From Sclerotiophoma versabilis (lineage: Eukaryota > Ascomycota > Dothideomycetes > Pleosporales > Didymellaceae): a DNA stretch of 64,000 nt. Under the pieces are notes generated by a model. It ran no database searches. It was not told where the DNA came from and was given only the letters and a program-made list of their open reading frames with translations. Shown in pieces: positions 21,401-33,452 of this stretch (the stretch's first letter is position 1; every line of letters begins with the position of its first letter). The translations under genes were made by a program, and so were the position numbers. The DNA is taken from positions 241,001-305,000 of the forward strand of contig JAAROD010000014.1 of the NCBI GenBank assembly GCA_012274445.1, written 5' to 3'.

Positions 21401-24311
21401 CAGCGCAGAACTGCGACTACTATGCCCGTATCCAAGTACATCCCGGCTGTCTCGTCGAAACATGTTGGGCCCATGTTCGAAGTCACCTGGATGCCTTTCC
21501 TGATGGCCCTCTCTGGCCAAGCGCAGGACCACAACATCGAAATTGTTCGGCTGTGCATCGAGGGCATCAAACTGGCAATCCGGATATCCTGCCTCTTTGA
21601 TCTAGAGGATGCCCGCCAGGCCTTCGTCTCTTTCCTCGCACGCTTCACGAACCTCTACAACTTGAGCGAGATGAAGGCCAAGAACATGGAGGCGCTGAAG
21701 ACACTGATTGAGGTTGCGCATACAGAAGGCAACTTACTGAGAGAGTCATGGCGTGAAATCCTTACATGTGTCTCACAATTAGACCGTTTCCAGCTGATCT
21801 CGGCTGGTATCGACGAGCGTGCGGTGCCCGATGTCCTGAAGTTCAACACAGGGTCACAGTCGAAGAAGAACCTCAACGTCCCTAGCAATCGCCGGCGACA
21901 GTCACACGTCAACAGCATACATTTCTCGGCGGATGTGGCAGAGGAGAGTCGATCTACAGACATTGTGAGAGGAGTAGATCGCATCTTCACAAACAGTGCC
22001 AACCTGTCAGGTGAGGCCATCGTCGACTTCGTCAAGGCCCTTGTCCAGGTCAGCTGGCAAGAAATCCAGTCGTCAGGCCAGAGCGAGTCACCACGTACTT
22101 ACAGTCTGCAGAAGCTGGTTGAGATCAGCGGATACAACATGACCCGTGTGCGTTTCGAATGGACTAACATCTGGCAAGTCCTTGGCGCCCATTTCAACGA
22201 AGTTGGGTGTCATACCAACACCAACGTTGTGTACTTTGCCCTCAACTCCTTGCGACAGCTGTCGATGAAGTTCATGGAGATCGAGGAGCTTCCTGGATTC
22301 AAGTTCCAAAAAGACTTTCTCAAGCCCTTTGAGCACATCATCAACAACGCTAGTGTCGTCTCGGTCAAGGACATGGTCCTGCGCTGTCTCATTCAAATGA
22401 TTCAAGCACGCGGTGAGAACATCAGGTCTGGCTGGAAGACCATGTTTGGTGTCTTCACTGTTGCCGGGAGGGAGCCTTATGGTGAGTCAGCGAAAACTTC
22501 ATAGCACACCCAACCACTAACCATGCACAGAGGGCATCGTCAACCTTGCGTTTGAGAACGTCACTCAAGTGTACAACACACGCTTCGGTGTTGTCATCTC
22601 CCAGGGCGCCTTTGCGGACCTGATTGTCTGTCTAACTGAGTTTTCGAAGAACTACAAGTTTCAGAAGAAGTCACTGCAGGCAATCGAGTTGCTCAAATCC
22701 TCGGTACCAAAGATGCTGAGGACGCCGGAGTGTTCGCTGTCGGCCCATGCCGGTTATCTGAAGGACTCCGAAAAGGGCTCTTCCATTCCCAAGCAGCCCA
22801 CTCGTCAGACCCAGGAAGAGCAGTTTTGGTTCCCAGTGTTGTTCGCCTTCCACGACGTTCTTATGACCGGTGAGGATCTGGAAGTGCGCTCGAGAGCGTT
22901 GAGCTACCTATTCGATACCCTAATTAGCTACGGCAGCAACTTCCCACGTGAGTTCTGGGACATGCTCTGGCGACAGCTGCTATACCCCATCTTCATGGTC
23001 CTCAAGTCCAAGTCAGAGATGACAAAAGTCTTGAATCACGAAGAGCTGTCCGTGTGGCTTTCAACAACAATGATCCAGGCGCTCCGCAATATGATCAAGC
23101 TTTTCACCCATTTCTTTGATTCGCTTGAGTACATGCTCGACCGATTCCTCGACCTCCTGGCGCTCTGCATCTGCCAGGAGAACGATACACTAGCCCGCAT
23201 CGGCAGCAATTGCCTGCAACAGTTGATTCTTCAAAACGTTCAAAAGTTCAAGCCAGAACACTGGAGCCAGATTGTCAAAGCCTTTGTCGACCTCTTCCAC
23301 CGCACCGAGGCTACCGCCCTATTCTCCGCCGCGACATCCAGCTCTGCATCCACGCCTTTCAACGGCACACGCAGCAATTCCGACGACACCAAATCCATTG
23401 CCGAATCGGCCAACATCAATCTCGAGACCACGCCCACCTCACCACCCCCTGAAGGCTCCACAGGCCTCGGTATCAACGGCCTCGATAACCCGCGCCGTCC
23501 CTCCCTCGTCACCGAACCCGCAGCCGGCGACGTACCCACGCGGCAAACCTCCGAGCTTGAAGATTACCGGCCCGACGACACGATGCAACAACCACCGGTC
23601 GTCGTCACCGCCGCACGCCGCCGCTTCTTCAACCAGATTATAACAAAGTGCGTACTCCAGCTGCTGATGATTGAGACAGTGCAAGAGCTCTTCGGCAACG
23701 AACTGGTCTACTCGCACATCCCCTCTGGCGAGCTCTTGCGCCTCATGTCGGTGTTGAAGAAATCCTACCACTTCGCCAAGCGCTTCAACGCCGACCGCGA
23801 TCTCAGGAGCCGCCTGTTCAGGGAAGGCTTCATGAAGCAGCCGCCCAACCTGCTGAAGCAAGAGAGCGGCAGCGCAAGCGTATACGTAGCGATTCTATTC
23901 AGGATGTACCACGACACATCCTCCGACCGAGCTGCCTCGCGCGACGAAACAGAAAAAGCCCTTATCCCACTCTGCGAAGACATAATCCAATCCTACATCG
24001 AGCTCGACGAGGAAACCCAACAGCGCAACATTGTCACCTGGCGCCCCGTCGTCGTCACCGTATTAGACGGGTACGCCGGCTTTCCCGACGCAGAATTCGA
24101 GCGCCTCACCGATGTCTTCGCCCCGCTCGTCGTCGGCCTGCTCGGCACCGAAATGGCCTCGGACGTCCAGCGTGCTGTCCAGGCCCTCGTTCTGCGCATC
24201 TTCCAGCGCAAACTCGGTACCAAGCCTGTCAAGCTCATGGATTTGGGCGAGCGCAGACGCGGGAGTACCGTTGCTAGCCCTGAGGTTGGACGCACGCCGC
24301 GCTTGAGATAG
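18224..24311 (+). CDS. SEC7: Sec7-domain Arf guanine nucleotide exchange factor (BIG/Sec7p type)
   Basis: Two exons, 18224-22481 and 22531-24311, with a 49-bp intron; 2012 residues, close to yeast Sec7p. The protein activates Arf at the trans-Golgi. The start at 18224 (ACCATGG) is preferred to an in-frame ATG upstream at 18146. Residues 20-150 are low complexity: Glu-Ala/Glu-Pro runs, then repeated Gln-Gln-Ser, then Pro. The N-terminal DCB and HUS regions follow (for example LALLEV-like helical segments, then the HUS box near HNADLPED-type motifs is replaced by the Sec7 copy itself). The Sec7 domain lies at about 815-1000, with the catalytic glutamate in FLGEADPEN, FRLPGEAQKID, and MLNVDQHS. 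HDS repeats fill the rest. The description of the DCB/HUS boundaries is approximate. Confidence 0.95.
18362..18545 (+). repeat. Coding microsatellite in the SEC7-type gene
   Basis: A 6-bp repeat (GAGGCA then GAGCCA) encodes alternating Glu-Ala and Glu-Pro. It is followed at about 18489-18535 by a 9-bp CAGCAGTCC repeat encoding Gln-Gln-Ser. Both keep the frame when copy number changes. Confidence 0.85.
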
Positions 24312-24417
24312 CATTTGAGCGCTAATATCGCGGCACGGAGGGGGATATGAAATTGTTGTTGTTGTTGTTGTCGTTATCATCTCGGGTGTGGTTGTATCGC
24401 TTGTATCATACTGTGTT

Positions 24418-24434
24418 GGGGGGGGGGGGGGGGG
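24418..24434 (+). repeat. G homopolymer, 17 bases
   Basis: An uninterrupted run of 17 G on the plus strand, about 110 bp after the SEC7-type stop codon. See the matching runs at 54043 and 61858. Confidence 0.9.
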
Positions 24435-24500
24435 TAGATTTCACATTGGGGGGGTGTATTTCACCACTAGTAAGGCGAATAGGCAAAATACAAACTACAC

Positions 24501-24503
<3 letters not shown>

Positions 24504-24530
<27 letters not shown>
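24504..24530. repeat. AGAC tetranucleotide microsatellite
   Basis: About six AGAC units in a row, flanked by AGAT variants. Confidence 0.9.
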
Positions 24531-24531
<1 letters not shown>

Positions 24532-25111
24532 TATTGGCATGTGAAGTGAGCGAATATGTGAAGCATGGGTTGGTGTTTGGTGTGTTAATCTTTCAAAATT
24601 AATCCAATTTCCTTTTTCTTTTTTTCTTTTTTTCTTTTTTTTTTTTTTTTTTTTATAAATTCTATTTCATCCTCTATTCTTATACCATACTTTAATGTAC
24701 ACATGTTATATCTGACATGTTATAATCTCATAATCCTTCTATATTTATATATCGTTTGTCATTTTAGTCTCCTTGTTTATTGCTATTGTCGTCGCTTAAT
24801 AAAAAAAAATTAATTATTCAATTATTCAATTATTTAGAACCGTACTGTGTAGTGTACATTGTAGCGAGAGAAATATGGGGTTCTACTCGACGAGTTGATA
24901 TTGCTGCTTCTGTTGCTACTGTAGGACTGGATAGGGCAGGGTAAGGTAGGACGGGACGGGGTGGTGGTGTATTACGCATGCATGGCTCACGTAATGCGGA
25001 CAACACACACATTGCCAATGCGAGGCCACAGTGCTATACTCGGTCGCTGATTTAAAGTATCCGATTCGCTGAATGTCATTCTATCCAGTCTAATTTCAAA
25101 TAATCCACCTA

Positions 25112-27034
25112 CTACATCCCATTCCCGGGCTGCACGTACGTCTGGCCCCCAACCTGTGTCGATAGCGACCCATTCGCCGCGAAGATGTTCGTCATCGCAT
25201 CGGTTTGTAGATGGAACCCGTCGGCGCTCGTCGCCTTCCAACCACGGACCTCCCCGTCTCTCGTCTGCACAATGTCAGAGTACCAATCTACTTTGTTCTC
25301 CCACAATCGCGGCGGCACTATGGTCACGCTGACGTCTTCGTATCCGTCTAGCGTGTGCGTGCCGTCGTCGGAGAAGCCCGTGTAGTTGACCACGACGCGG
25401 TTGATGTGCGGTGCGCCGTGGAATTGGACCTCTGCGCACCCAGACGCCTGGCCGGCGAGCGTGTAGGTGCCGGGCGGCACGGCGAGCGGGGATGGCGGTA
25501 GTGAGCCAGGTGAGAAAGGCGTCGCCCACGGGAGCAGGTCTGGGACTCTGTAGATTTCTTTCGGCGCCGTGGGCGTGCGGTCTGGCAGCGTTGCGAGCAT
25601 CAGGCGATAGTTCCTCCCGCCCTGCGCTGTCGAAGCTGGACACGGTAGCGGGTTCTGTCCCCCGCAGGCCGGCGCGCTGACGAGGGCTTGCCAGTACGCA
25701 ATCTTGGTCTCGTCGAGCGAGAAGGCTGGGTCGGCGCGCCCGTTCCAGTCCGGATCATTGACGGCGCCTGCACTCCCATCTCCGGCGGCGTTGACTTGCT
25801 GGCCGAAGTAGGAGCCGCGGTCGCCGTGGCGGTCGATGAGGATGGGCTGGAAGAAGCGGCGTGCGCCGTTGTTGCGCGTGCTGGCTGCCGCAGTGACGGC
25901 TACGATGTCGACCAGCGGCGGGATGCCGCGCAGGCCGGCCATCCACATTTGGCGGTCGCTGCCGCGCGTGTCCATGGTGACGAACCACTCGTCATCGGCT
26001 GAGAAGGCGATCGGGTCTGCGTACTCTGGGTGGCTGGTCAGGCGGCGCACGGCTCCTGTCTCGACGTGCACGGCGTACAGGTCCATGTTGGTCGACTCGG
26101 ATGGGTAGCCTATGTACGTTATCTCGTCTCCGGAGCCGGTGAAGCCGCGCAGCTCGCCGACTGTGATAGCATCGTGGTGAATGGTGAGGTGCGTGCCGTT
26201 AGTTGCGAGTGGCGCGGCACGGGTGGGATCTACGAGGAGGTTGACGTTGACAAGATCGTAGCGGGGGCCCTGGGGTCCGGAGGTTGTAGGTGAGGCGTTG
26301 AAGGAGAGGCGCCCGAAGTATGAGAACTGACCGCCTGCGGTGAAGGAGCTCCAGCCAATGTGCTTGTCGTCTGGGTGGACACGCAGTTCTCGAGGAGCGC
26401 TGTTCGTACCGGGCCAGTGGACGGGGTAGATGTGGATGCGGTCAGGCGTGCAGGAATCGCTGCCCAACTGCTCGCCGTCGCAGTCCAGAATGTTGTGGCC
26501 CCAGATTGCTTTGGTGCCATCTCGGAATACATGTGGGTAGTCGCGTTGGGGCTGTAAGTCTCGTGCGTTCTCCACTGGAACTCCGCAAGTGAGACATCTC
26601 CAAGGATCGCCGTTGCTGAAGTTGGTCCCATCTGCTTTGATGAGAATCAGTTGCTCGCCGGTATAGATGCTTGCCGGTTGTGGAGGAGCTGGAGCGCCAA
26701 CAAACTCAGCAGTCGCGATGATGTGTTTCCCATCTATGGTGAAGTCTCCGGACTGGAATATTCCATCTTGTAAGTCGCGTGCGATACAGCCTGTCCTGCG
26801 TGGATTAACGTCGAGGGAACACGATCCAGGTCGGCGATCTGGCGCAACTGGTGGTAACGGTAGTTCAACGACCTCGATGGTCTCGGGCGTTGGTGGTGGA
26901 GATACTTGGTAGTAAGACTCTCCGGGATAGTAGTTGTTCGCTACTTCCGCCTGTTGGTGAATGAGTCCGGCCTTCTCTGAGATCGTAAACGAGGCCACGG
27001 TCGGTATAATCAACAACGTTGCAAGAAAATGCAT
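25112..27034 (-). CDS. Secreted saponin-hydrolase-like beta-propeller protein
   Basis: Single-exon gene, 640 residues from ATG at 27034. The open frame extends further upstream, but residues 1-16 after this ATG form the signal peptide (MHFLATLLIIPTVASF). The segment with VVELPLPPVAP, followed by a Gly-Cys/Asn-Pro-x-x-Thr-Gly-Cys region, resembles the fungal saponin hydrolase family, secreted enzymes that release sugar chains from triterpenoid saponins. The middle has TolB/WD40-like strands with repeated Asp-rich turns (FTIDGKHII, FSADDEWFV, FSLDETKIAY). Cysteines are paired as expected for an extracellular protein and there are several N-glycosylation sequons. Family assignment is from memory of its features, not a search; activity on saponins in this organism is inference. 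The neighbouring gene is also a secreted hydrolase. Confidence 0.75.
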   Translation of the reverse strand: MHFLATLLIIPTVASFTISEKAGLIHQQAEVANNYYPGESYYQVSPPPTPETIEVVELPLPPVAPDRRPGSCSLDVNPRRTGCIARDLQDGIFQSGDFTIDGKHIIATAEFVGAPAPPQPASIYTGEQLILIKADGTNFSNGDPWRCLTCGVPVENARDLQPQRDYPHVFRDGTKAIWGHNILDCDGEQLGSDSCTPDRIHIYPVHWPGTNSAPRELRVHPDDKHIGWSSFTAGGQFSYFGRLSFNASPTTSGPQGPRYDLVNVNLLVDPTRAAPLATNGTHLTIHHDAITVGELRGFTGSGDEITYIGYPSESTNMDLYAVHVETGAVRRLTSHPEYADPIAFSADDEWFVTMDTRGSDRQMWMAGLRGIPPLVDIVAVTAAASTRNNGARRFFQPILIDRHGDRGSYFGQQVNAAGDGSAGAVNDPDWNGRADPAFSLDETKIAYWQALVSAPACGGQNPLPCPASTAQGGRNYRLMLATLPDRTPTAPKEIYRVPDLLPWATPFSPGSLPPSPLAVPPGTYTLAGQASGCAEVQFHGAPHINRVVVNYTGFSDDGTHTLDGYEDVSVTIVPPRLWENKVDWYSDIVQTRDGEVRGWKATSADGFHLQTDAMTNIFAANGSLSTQVGGQTYVQPGNGM

Positions 27035-27719
27035 GGTAATTATGTCCAGTTTAGGGACCAGGCAAACGCTATGCTGTCTCCGATAAATACAGGTTTCATC
27101 CAAAATCTATCGAGGTACATGAATGGGAGGCGTCTTCGTGGCTTTAAAAGCATAGATTTAAAGGTACAAACTATCACATAAGAGCTAACTATCAAGGAAG
27201 GTGCTTGGAGCGTGGAAGATGACGCGGCGGAATGAATTGATAGAAAATGAAGTACCAGTGCTTCATTTGAAGAGGATACACACTAATTCCCCATGGGGCT
27301 TACCCAATGAGGCTTAGTGGTCCAATCGTATAACGTATCTCACCGTATACCGGATCTTTGGAATACGGAGAGATTGGCGACTTCCGTACCATAACCTGTC
27401 GTGTTGCCAAAAAGTAGAACCGAACTAAGCATGTTGACTTTGTTATTATAGAAGGCGGCCAATTTATACCTCCTGTATCTTTTACGTTATACGCAGCCTG
27501 AAGACTTCACACAAGTTCGCTTAGGGTATAGGATATCCACAAGTCTTTCAGTAGCCTCTAGGCTTAAAGTTTAGACATGGAATTTGCAGCTTCTGTAAGT
27601 CAGCTTTTCTGCCAGATGTGATGCAACCATCGTCATTGAAACGTCGAGGCTCCAAATTCTTACTGGAGTCTCCAGACTCTTCCACACGTACAAGACGATC
27701 CGTAACTTTTTGAGGTGCT
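27035..27719. other. Intergenic region, nothing recognised
   Basis: Upstream of the saponin-hydrolase-like gene and downstream of the tannase gene, both on the minus strand. It should contain the promoter of the former. No repeat or gene was seen. Confidence 0.4.
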
Positions 27720-29243
27720 TTACTCGCACTGATACGACGACGCCACCGCCGGGTCACCGCCCTTGTAGATCGACGACAGCGGGTACAAGCACAATTCCTG
27801 CTTCCAGCTCGTCCCATTGACTGTACGATTTGCAGCCAGAGTTTGCGGCACCTCGCCATTCTCCACCCAAGAAACTAATGCGGCCAGAGGGTCAGTCGGC
27901 GCAGCACCCAAACCTCCTCGGCAGTGGTCAACACCGGGAGCAGAGTAGAAGCGGTAAAAGTCAGTGACATCTGAATCCAAGCCGAGGACACGGTGGTAGT
28001 AGTCGACAGTGCCATTGAAGGGGATCAACTGGTCGGCCATGCCATGCCAGGTAATCATCTTTCCTCCCGATCTCTTGAATTCAGAAAGGTCAGGATCGCT
28101 AGTGCCGATAATCGATGTGTATTGTTGTACCGAGCTGTGGAAGGCTGCGTCCCAACCGGCTTGGGTGTAGTTGTACGGGTCAAACTTGGGATCCTTCTGT
28201 ATGAAAAGTCGATGCCAATCTGTTGTAATCGCGAACGGTGCGCCAGTGCAATTACGGCCGCTCGAGTCGCACGTGGTACCTGCTATGCCACTCAGGGGCG
28301 AACCGGGAGTGATGCCAGGCCATTGAAGCTTCCCTCCCTTATCTATGGCTCCTGTCCAGGTTGCTTTGGCAATCTCCGCAGCTTCATTCGAGACGGTCCC
28401 TGTGATGTTACCACAGGCGTACGGCTGGCCGATGACAGTACTGGGGTCGAAAGTGCACAATCCTGTCAGCCCAATGACATCATCCTTGATTCCATCCAGC
28501 TCGTCGCATGCGCTAATTGCTCCAGCCGTGATGGCGTCAAGCTCACATTGGGGTGGAAAGTATCCGATCTTATGCATGATCCATTGGGGCCAGAACATAG
28601 CGGGAATGAATTCAGCCCAGTTGACCGCTGGAGCCTGCGCCAGGATACCATCGTAGGCATCGGGATATCGCTGTGCCATCATGAGGCCCTGCCGACCTCC
28701 GGTTGAGCAGCCAGACCAGTACGACTTGGAGATGGCTTGTCCATAGTAAGCTTCTGTCAGCTGCTTGCCAAGAACGGTCATGTCGTTGAGAGCTACAGAT
28801 GCAAAGTTCTGTAGGGCATACAGGTTGACGTTTCCAGGACTCACAAGCGCCCAGGAGTCAGTAGTCTGGCCAAGACCATCGTGGCCTCCATCTGTCGAGA
28901 CAGCAGCGTACCCTTGTGCTATGGCTGGGACCATCTCGGATGGGAATCCGGTAGTCCAGCCGCCACCTCCCACGCCTTGGAATCTCCCATTCCAGGAACT
29001 AGGAAGCCCTAGCCAGACTTTGATAAGATCGTTCTGACCCGGATGCGTGTAAGTGAGTGTGACGTTACAGAAGCTGACAGACGTGGACTCAAGCGTCGAC
29101 TCGAACGCATCGACAGTCAAAACTGAGGCCCCAAAGACGCTCGGTTTGGGGAGTGCGCTAGCTACACAATTGGATCTTGGGACAACGACTGCAGAAAATA
29201 CAGTAGAGGGAAGGAGCAACAGCAACTGGCTCATGAGCAGCAT
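27720..29243 (-). CDS. Secreted tannase / feruloyl esterase family protein
   Basis: Single-exon gene for 507 residues from ATG at 29243. The open frame continues upstream but without a sensible N terminus; the chosen start gives a signal peptide of Leu-rich residues ending near AVVVPRSNC. The family hydrolyses ester bonds of gallic or ferulic acid outside the cell. The nucleophile motif GCSTGGRQG has Ser near residue 180 and the catalytic His is near 440 in VDHC; cysteines next to each form the CS-D-HC arrangement known for this family. An oxyanion GGGGW segment and a calcium-loop-like Asp-rich stretch (CDELDGIKDDV) are present. Length fits fungal tannases and type B feruloyl esterases; which substrate is used cannot be told. 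Confidence 0.92.
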   Translation of the reverse strand: MLLMSQLLLLLPSTVFSAVVVPRSNCVASALPKPSVFGASVLTVDAFESTLESTSVSFCNVTLTYTHPGQNDLIKVWLGLPSSWNGRFQGVGGGGWTTGFPSEMVPAIAQGYAAVSTDGGHDGLGQTTDSWALVSPGNVNLYALQNFASVALNDMTVLGKQLTEAYYGQAISKSYWSGCSTGGRQGLMMAQRYPDAYDGILAQAPAVNWAEFIPAMFWPQWIMHKIGYFPPQCELDAITAGAISACDELDGIKDDVIGLTGLCTFDPSTVIGQPYACGNITGTVSNEAAEIAKATWTGAIDKGGKLQWPGITPGSPLSGIAGTTCDSSGRNCTGAPFAITTDWHRLFIQKDPKFDPYNYTQAGWDAAFHSSVQQYTSIIGTSDPDLSEFKRSGGKMITWHGMADQLIPFNGTVDYYHRVLGLDSDVTDFYRFYSAPGVDHCRGGLGAAPTDPLAALVSWVENGEVPQTLAANRTVNGTSWKQELCLYPLSSIYKGGDPAVASSYQCE

Positions 29244-30326
29244 GATGGCGACTGCGCATCCGGGTGTAAGCAAGCTGAGATGAGGGAATAATATATATTT
29301 ATATACTTGTCGGGCAGACGGCCTTAATCTCGGTGTCTGGACCTGCACAACTTCGAGTCTACTTCGCATGTGGTGAGGTCGAGACAGTCCTCGACCAGAA
29401 GGAGGCACACATCCGTGGAGCGAGAGCCGGCGCTGACAACCGGTAGCTCTCAACGGGTGTTGTCAAAGAAGCGTAAAAGTGTATCCGTTTACGCTTACCG
29501 AATTTGTACCCCGCAATCCAAGGCTTTCTAGCCACATCTTACTGCGGTTTATCGGATAAGGTTCGTGAGTAGGATCGCCACAGCAGGGGTGCTCAACGGA
29601 TAACGCGGAATCCGTCTATTGGCCGTATCACACTGAAATCTACCTCAATGTATATACAATACGACAAAAGCATATCTCTAGTTGTAACAGACGCTAGAGG
29701 CAGTCTCACAAAGTGGTGAAATTGTATCTAAACAATGATAAAGCTGAACCCAATTCACCTGAAAAGTACTACCGGCCATCCCTGCCAGGCTGCCCCACTC
29801 ACGAAACTAATCACATAGTCCCTCGCTTCGAGCTGACCGGTTAATGTTTTCCTCAAGGCGAGGTTTATGACACGCGAATAATCGCTCCATATGTCAGACT
29901 TGTGAAGAGGTTTGTTTTCTTGGAAAGTGCAATAATGCGCAGAATTGAGTGGATTCGAGAACTTTGGGCGCCTGAACAACTATGGCGATCATACAGAGTT
30001 GATTCGTACATGTGAGATGAATGATATGCTTGTATAGTAGGAATTTACGTTACTGTGAGCAGTGACACTGCATCAGCATGATGATGTGTCGTAACGGCTC
30101 CGCTTAGGTGCGAGGTTGATGTTACTTGGCTGCAGTGCGTTTGCATGCGCTGCGACACTACGGTTGTCAGCTTTACTCGATGATTCACAGCTAATTCATG
30201 TTAGGTACCTTGCGGGTTGGTGAGCGGGTATATAGATTCGTTCTGACTACAAGGTCCCTGGCCAGGTCTTCGACGCAGAAGCATAGCGGAACCCTCTTGA
30301 GGAGAGCGATGCAAATGTCTGTTGCT
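29244..30326. other. Intergenic region, nothing certain
   Basis: Holds the tannase promoter and the 3' flank of the regulator gene. A 74-residue open frame on the minus strand at 29755-29979 has no recognisable features. Confidence 0.4.
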
Positions 30327-33300
30327 TCACAACTGGACCTCGAAATCGTCCAGATCCGGCATCTGCATGTCGTCGCCGGCTTCCATGAGATTCATCAGAT
30401 AGCGCGACCCTGAAAACCAGTCCTGAACGGGATTTTGGAGTACGCCACTATTTGCGTACCTCATGCCGAATGCGTCCGTTCCTTGCGTGCTCACCGCGTT
30501 CTCTACATTTGCAAAAGATTCCATCGCTGTTGGTATTGCATGCGAATCAGTATAACCGGCCATCGGCCAGGCCGAGTTGGGAACGAGTCCTAATGCGCTC
30601 AAGTACGGATCGAACTGAGTCATGGTGCTGAGGTCAAGTTGGGTCCCGTCTGTTGTTGTGTAGAAATTGTTGGGGGAGGGCTGAGACATAGTCTGTGGTT
30701 GATTTCGCGTGTCGTTTCTCTTCGCTTGTATGTAGAGCTTTGCAACCCGGAGGAAAAGGTGACACATCTTGTAGAGCTTGTCTGCGCCTTCGGAGACAGT
30801 CCGGCATGACTCGAGGCTAGCGACGAATTGCTGAAGAGTGTCGAGATCTACGATGTCGGACTTCTGAATGGCATTACAAAAGACAACAATGAACCTGGAG
30901 TCACATTAGCTACTGCAGCAAGCATCAGAAGTGCGCATATCATACGGTGTGAAAGGCGCCTGCCAGACATGTTAGTTTCTTGTCTTTTTAGAGACTGTTG
31001 AGTATCCGCTTACCTGAAGAATAGACCAATGAATATAGCCTGACCAGAGCTCTTCAGTTCCTTTGGTGTTGAACTGGGCGTTACACCTCTCGTGAGCAAC
31101 AAGCGCTGCTCGCGAATACTCTAGGCATTCTTGGCTGAAAGTGACATTGTCTGAACTGACAGCCCGTTGTATGAGAGCACACGTTGAGTAATGCATGACG
31201 ACATCTGCGTGAAAGAATATGTCTTCTACTCGTTCGAAGGAACCTGATGATATGAGCTGATGTTGATTCAGAAGAAAATGCAAACTCGTACCTTCGGGCG
31301 ACAGCGAAGTCCCGGAAGGTTGCTGTACAAAACGTTTACGCTTCGATGGCACCTCTGTGTCGTTGGGGCTTGCAATGGCTACTTTTCTCCGTTTTGACAG
31401 ATCCTCATCTGTAGTCAGAGGGGTGAAGTCCATGACGGTTGCCTCTCCACGCTCGTACCACGCCTGATTCATGGCACTGACAAGGTCAGTAGCCGTACGA
31501 GTGCGGTCCCCGGGTGATCTGAGAAAAGCAGCAGGGCTAAAAAGCTTCTCGTACGTCTGACCCTGAACCCTCGCAACCTTGATCCAGTAGGCTATCATTT
31601 GACCCGCGCCCAACGCCGTAGCTACCGGGGTGGGTGTTGATGTAATCAATGGTAGAGACATATCCCAATCCTGAATAACACTCGCGCGACCTAGACGCAA
31701 CGAAAGCTGCTTGTCAAACATGTATATCATCCAGAAAAGATGAATCTTAGAGTTTCGTTCCTCTTCTTCGTCATTCTGCAAGGTCTGATAACGGTGGTAC
31801 CCCAAGTTTTGGCTCTGGCCAGCCGCCATAGAAGTCAAAGCCCATGCAAGTGAGGGCTTGCACATCTCGATAGCACAAGCAGTACCAAGAACTAGAGCCA
31901 TGACGTTCTCGTAACTAGCTGGTATGAAGACATCCAGCTGGCTAATGGCTACTTCCAGGTGGTGTTTGCCTGTAGGAATAATGCGTCAGCGTATCAAACG
32001 CGCAATCGCAAAATCGAATCACGTACACATGGTAGCGTATCTAAGCCCCATGTCAGTAAAGTCCATGTCCGGAGAGCGCACGCTAGGTACCTACCCACGA
32101 AGCTTATTCTGGTCCAAGCCAGTGCACCAGGGCGTCGCTGAGAACTCAATGAAGAGGCTGTAACCGATCCCGAAGGCCAATATGCGCCGCGGTGCGCCGC
32201 AATGTGCTGGCTGCTGGTAAGCGTCCTCGAATATCTCGAACAAATTGCGCATTCTGAGAAAGGGAAAGATGACTGCGAATGCCATCGTTGGACATTCTGA
32301 CTGTGTCAGCAAGTGCATAAAGTCAATGAAGACTGCGTGGCTTACTCAGAGCTCTTTCGAGCATCTCTTTGACTGTAGGCCAGGGTGGTCGATCCAGCTT
32401 CCCGGGATCGACATCCGAGAGCGCGCGGTTGATCAGAGAGTTCGTTGTGGATGTTGTAGATACAGTTACATGCTTTTGTCGTGTGACTATGTCTCCCAGC
32501 GCACTCAAAGCGGACTTCATCTCCTCGTTCTGACCGATAGAAGGAGTGTTGCCAAGGACTTTGGTGAGGAGTTCGCGAGCATAGCCAGATTGACTATTAA
32601 TTGCCGTCTCACCTTCAAATGGCTCAGGTGTGGTGGTGGCCATTGTCGCCAAGACTGGGCTCCTGCCAGAACCTACTCGGCTTCCAACTCGACTAGGTCG
32701 TGACTGACTGCTTCGTTCGGTCGAATCATTACGCAGATCTAAATCGCCCAGTTTGAACGCAAGCTTGGAGAGGACGTTTTCGATTCCTGATAGTCTTTCT
32801 TCGATGCGGTCAATCTTCTTTTCACTGTGCCGGTTAGTATGCAAAGCCACGTAAACAATCGCCATCAATAGAATCTGGTTGGGATAGTCTGAGGTAAGAT
32901 CGGGTGAGCGCAGAAAGGCGCAACTTACTACTCTTCCGATATGTGGACTCGCTGTCTGACTGTTTTCTGTATAGGAGCTGTTGTGATGCAAGCTTCGAAA
33001 GTTAGCGGCTGCGCTGTACCGAAGGCCTTGAATTGAGCTGCAAAGCTACAGACACCCGTTTCCACCATCTAGTTCACTCGTGAAACATTGGCAAAGGATC
33101 GTCTAGCTGTGCGATGCATAGTGCTAGACCATTTGTTCTTGCGCAAAGATCTTGGTGGGCTTGCATTTTGCTACCGCGAACCGCTGGATCGCAATAATAG
33201 ATGGAGGGTATGCGGCTGAGCCTCAAGCGCAGAACACGATAAAGCGAGCACAACGCGTGCGTTCGAACCATTCACTTACTCAGCTTGCTTGCCTTGCAAT

Positions 33301-33452
33301 TTGAACATGGAACAGATCGGTCGCATCGTATTTTTCGTGTTCTGCAAGAGTCACACTGTTAGGACAGTCAGAGCGCAAACCGTGTGCCAACAACGACTTT
33401 CACATACCGCACGCTTGGTGCTCGAGCCATCTACATCCATTTCCTCACTCAT
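30327..33452 (-). CDS. Zn2Cys6 fungal transcription factor
   Basis: Nine exons on the minus strand: 33452-33408, 33355-33280, 32992-32929, 32824-32346, 32296-32095, 32040-32027 (14 bp), 31969-31014, 30959-30946 (14 bp), 30894-30327; 805 residues. Splicing reconstructs a canonical binuclear cluster: CDSCRTRKIRC at 16-26, then Cys32, Cys35 and Cys42 (spacing 2-6-5-2-6). A linker and the coiled-coil EKKIDRIEERLSGIENVL follow, for dimerisation. The middle homology region (Fungal_trans) covers about 230-500, with ATPWCTG, SYENVMALVLG and MCKPSLAWAL. The C terminus is Gln/Asp-rich and ends in an acidic stretch, a likely activation domain. Intron 2 is unusually long (287 bp). It diverges from the ABC transporter gene and may regulate it. 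Confidence 0.9.

Larger units (their letters stand above)
24312..25111. other. Intergenic region rich in simple repeats
   Basis: Convergent 3' ends. It holds a (GTT)n run near 24353, a 17-base G run at 24418-24434, an (AGAC)n microsatellite at about 24504-24530 and a T-rich tract at about 24604-24655. No gene was seen. Confidence 0.6.

Noticed and set aside
20630..21532. 300-codon open frame antisense to the Sec7 domain
   Set aside because: Fully contained in the conserved Sec7 coding region; shadow.
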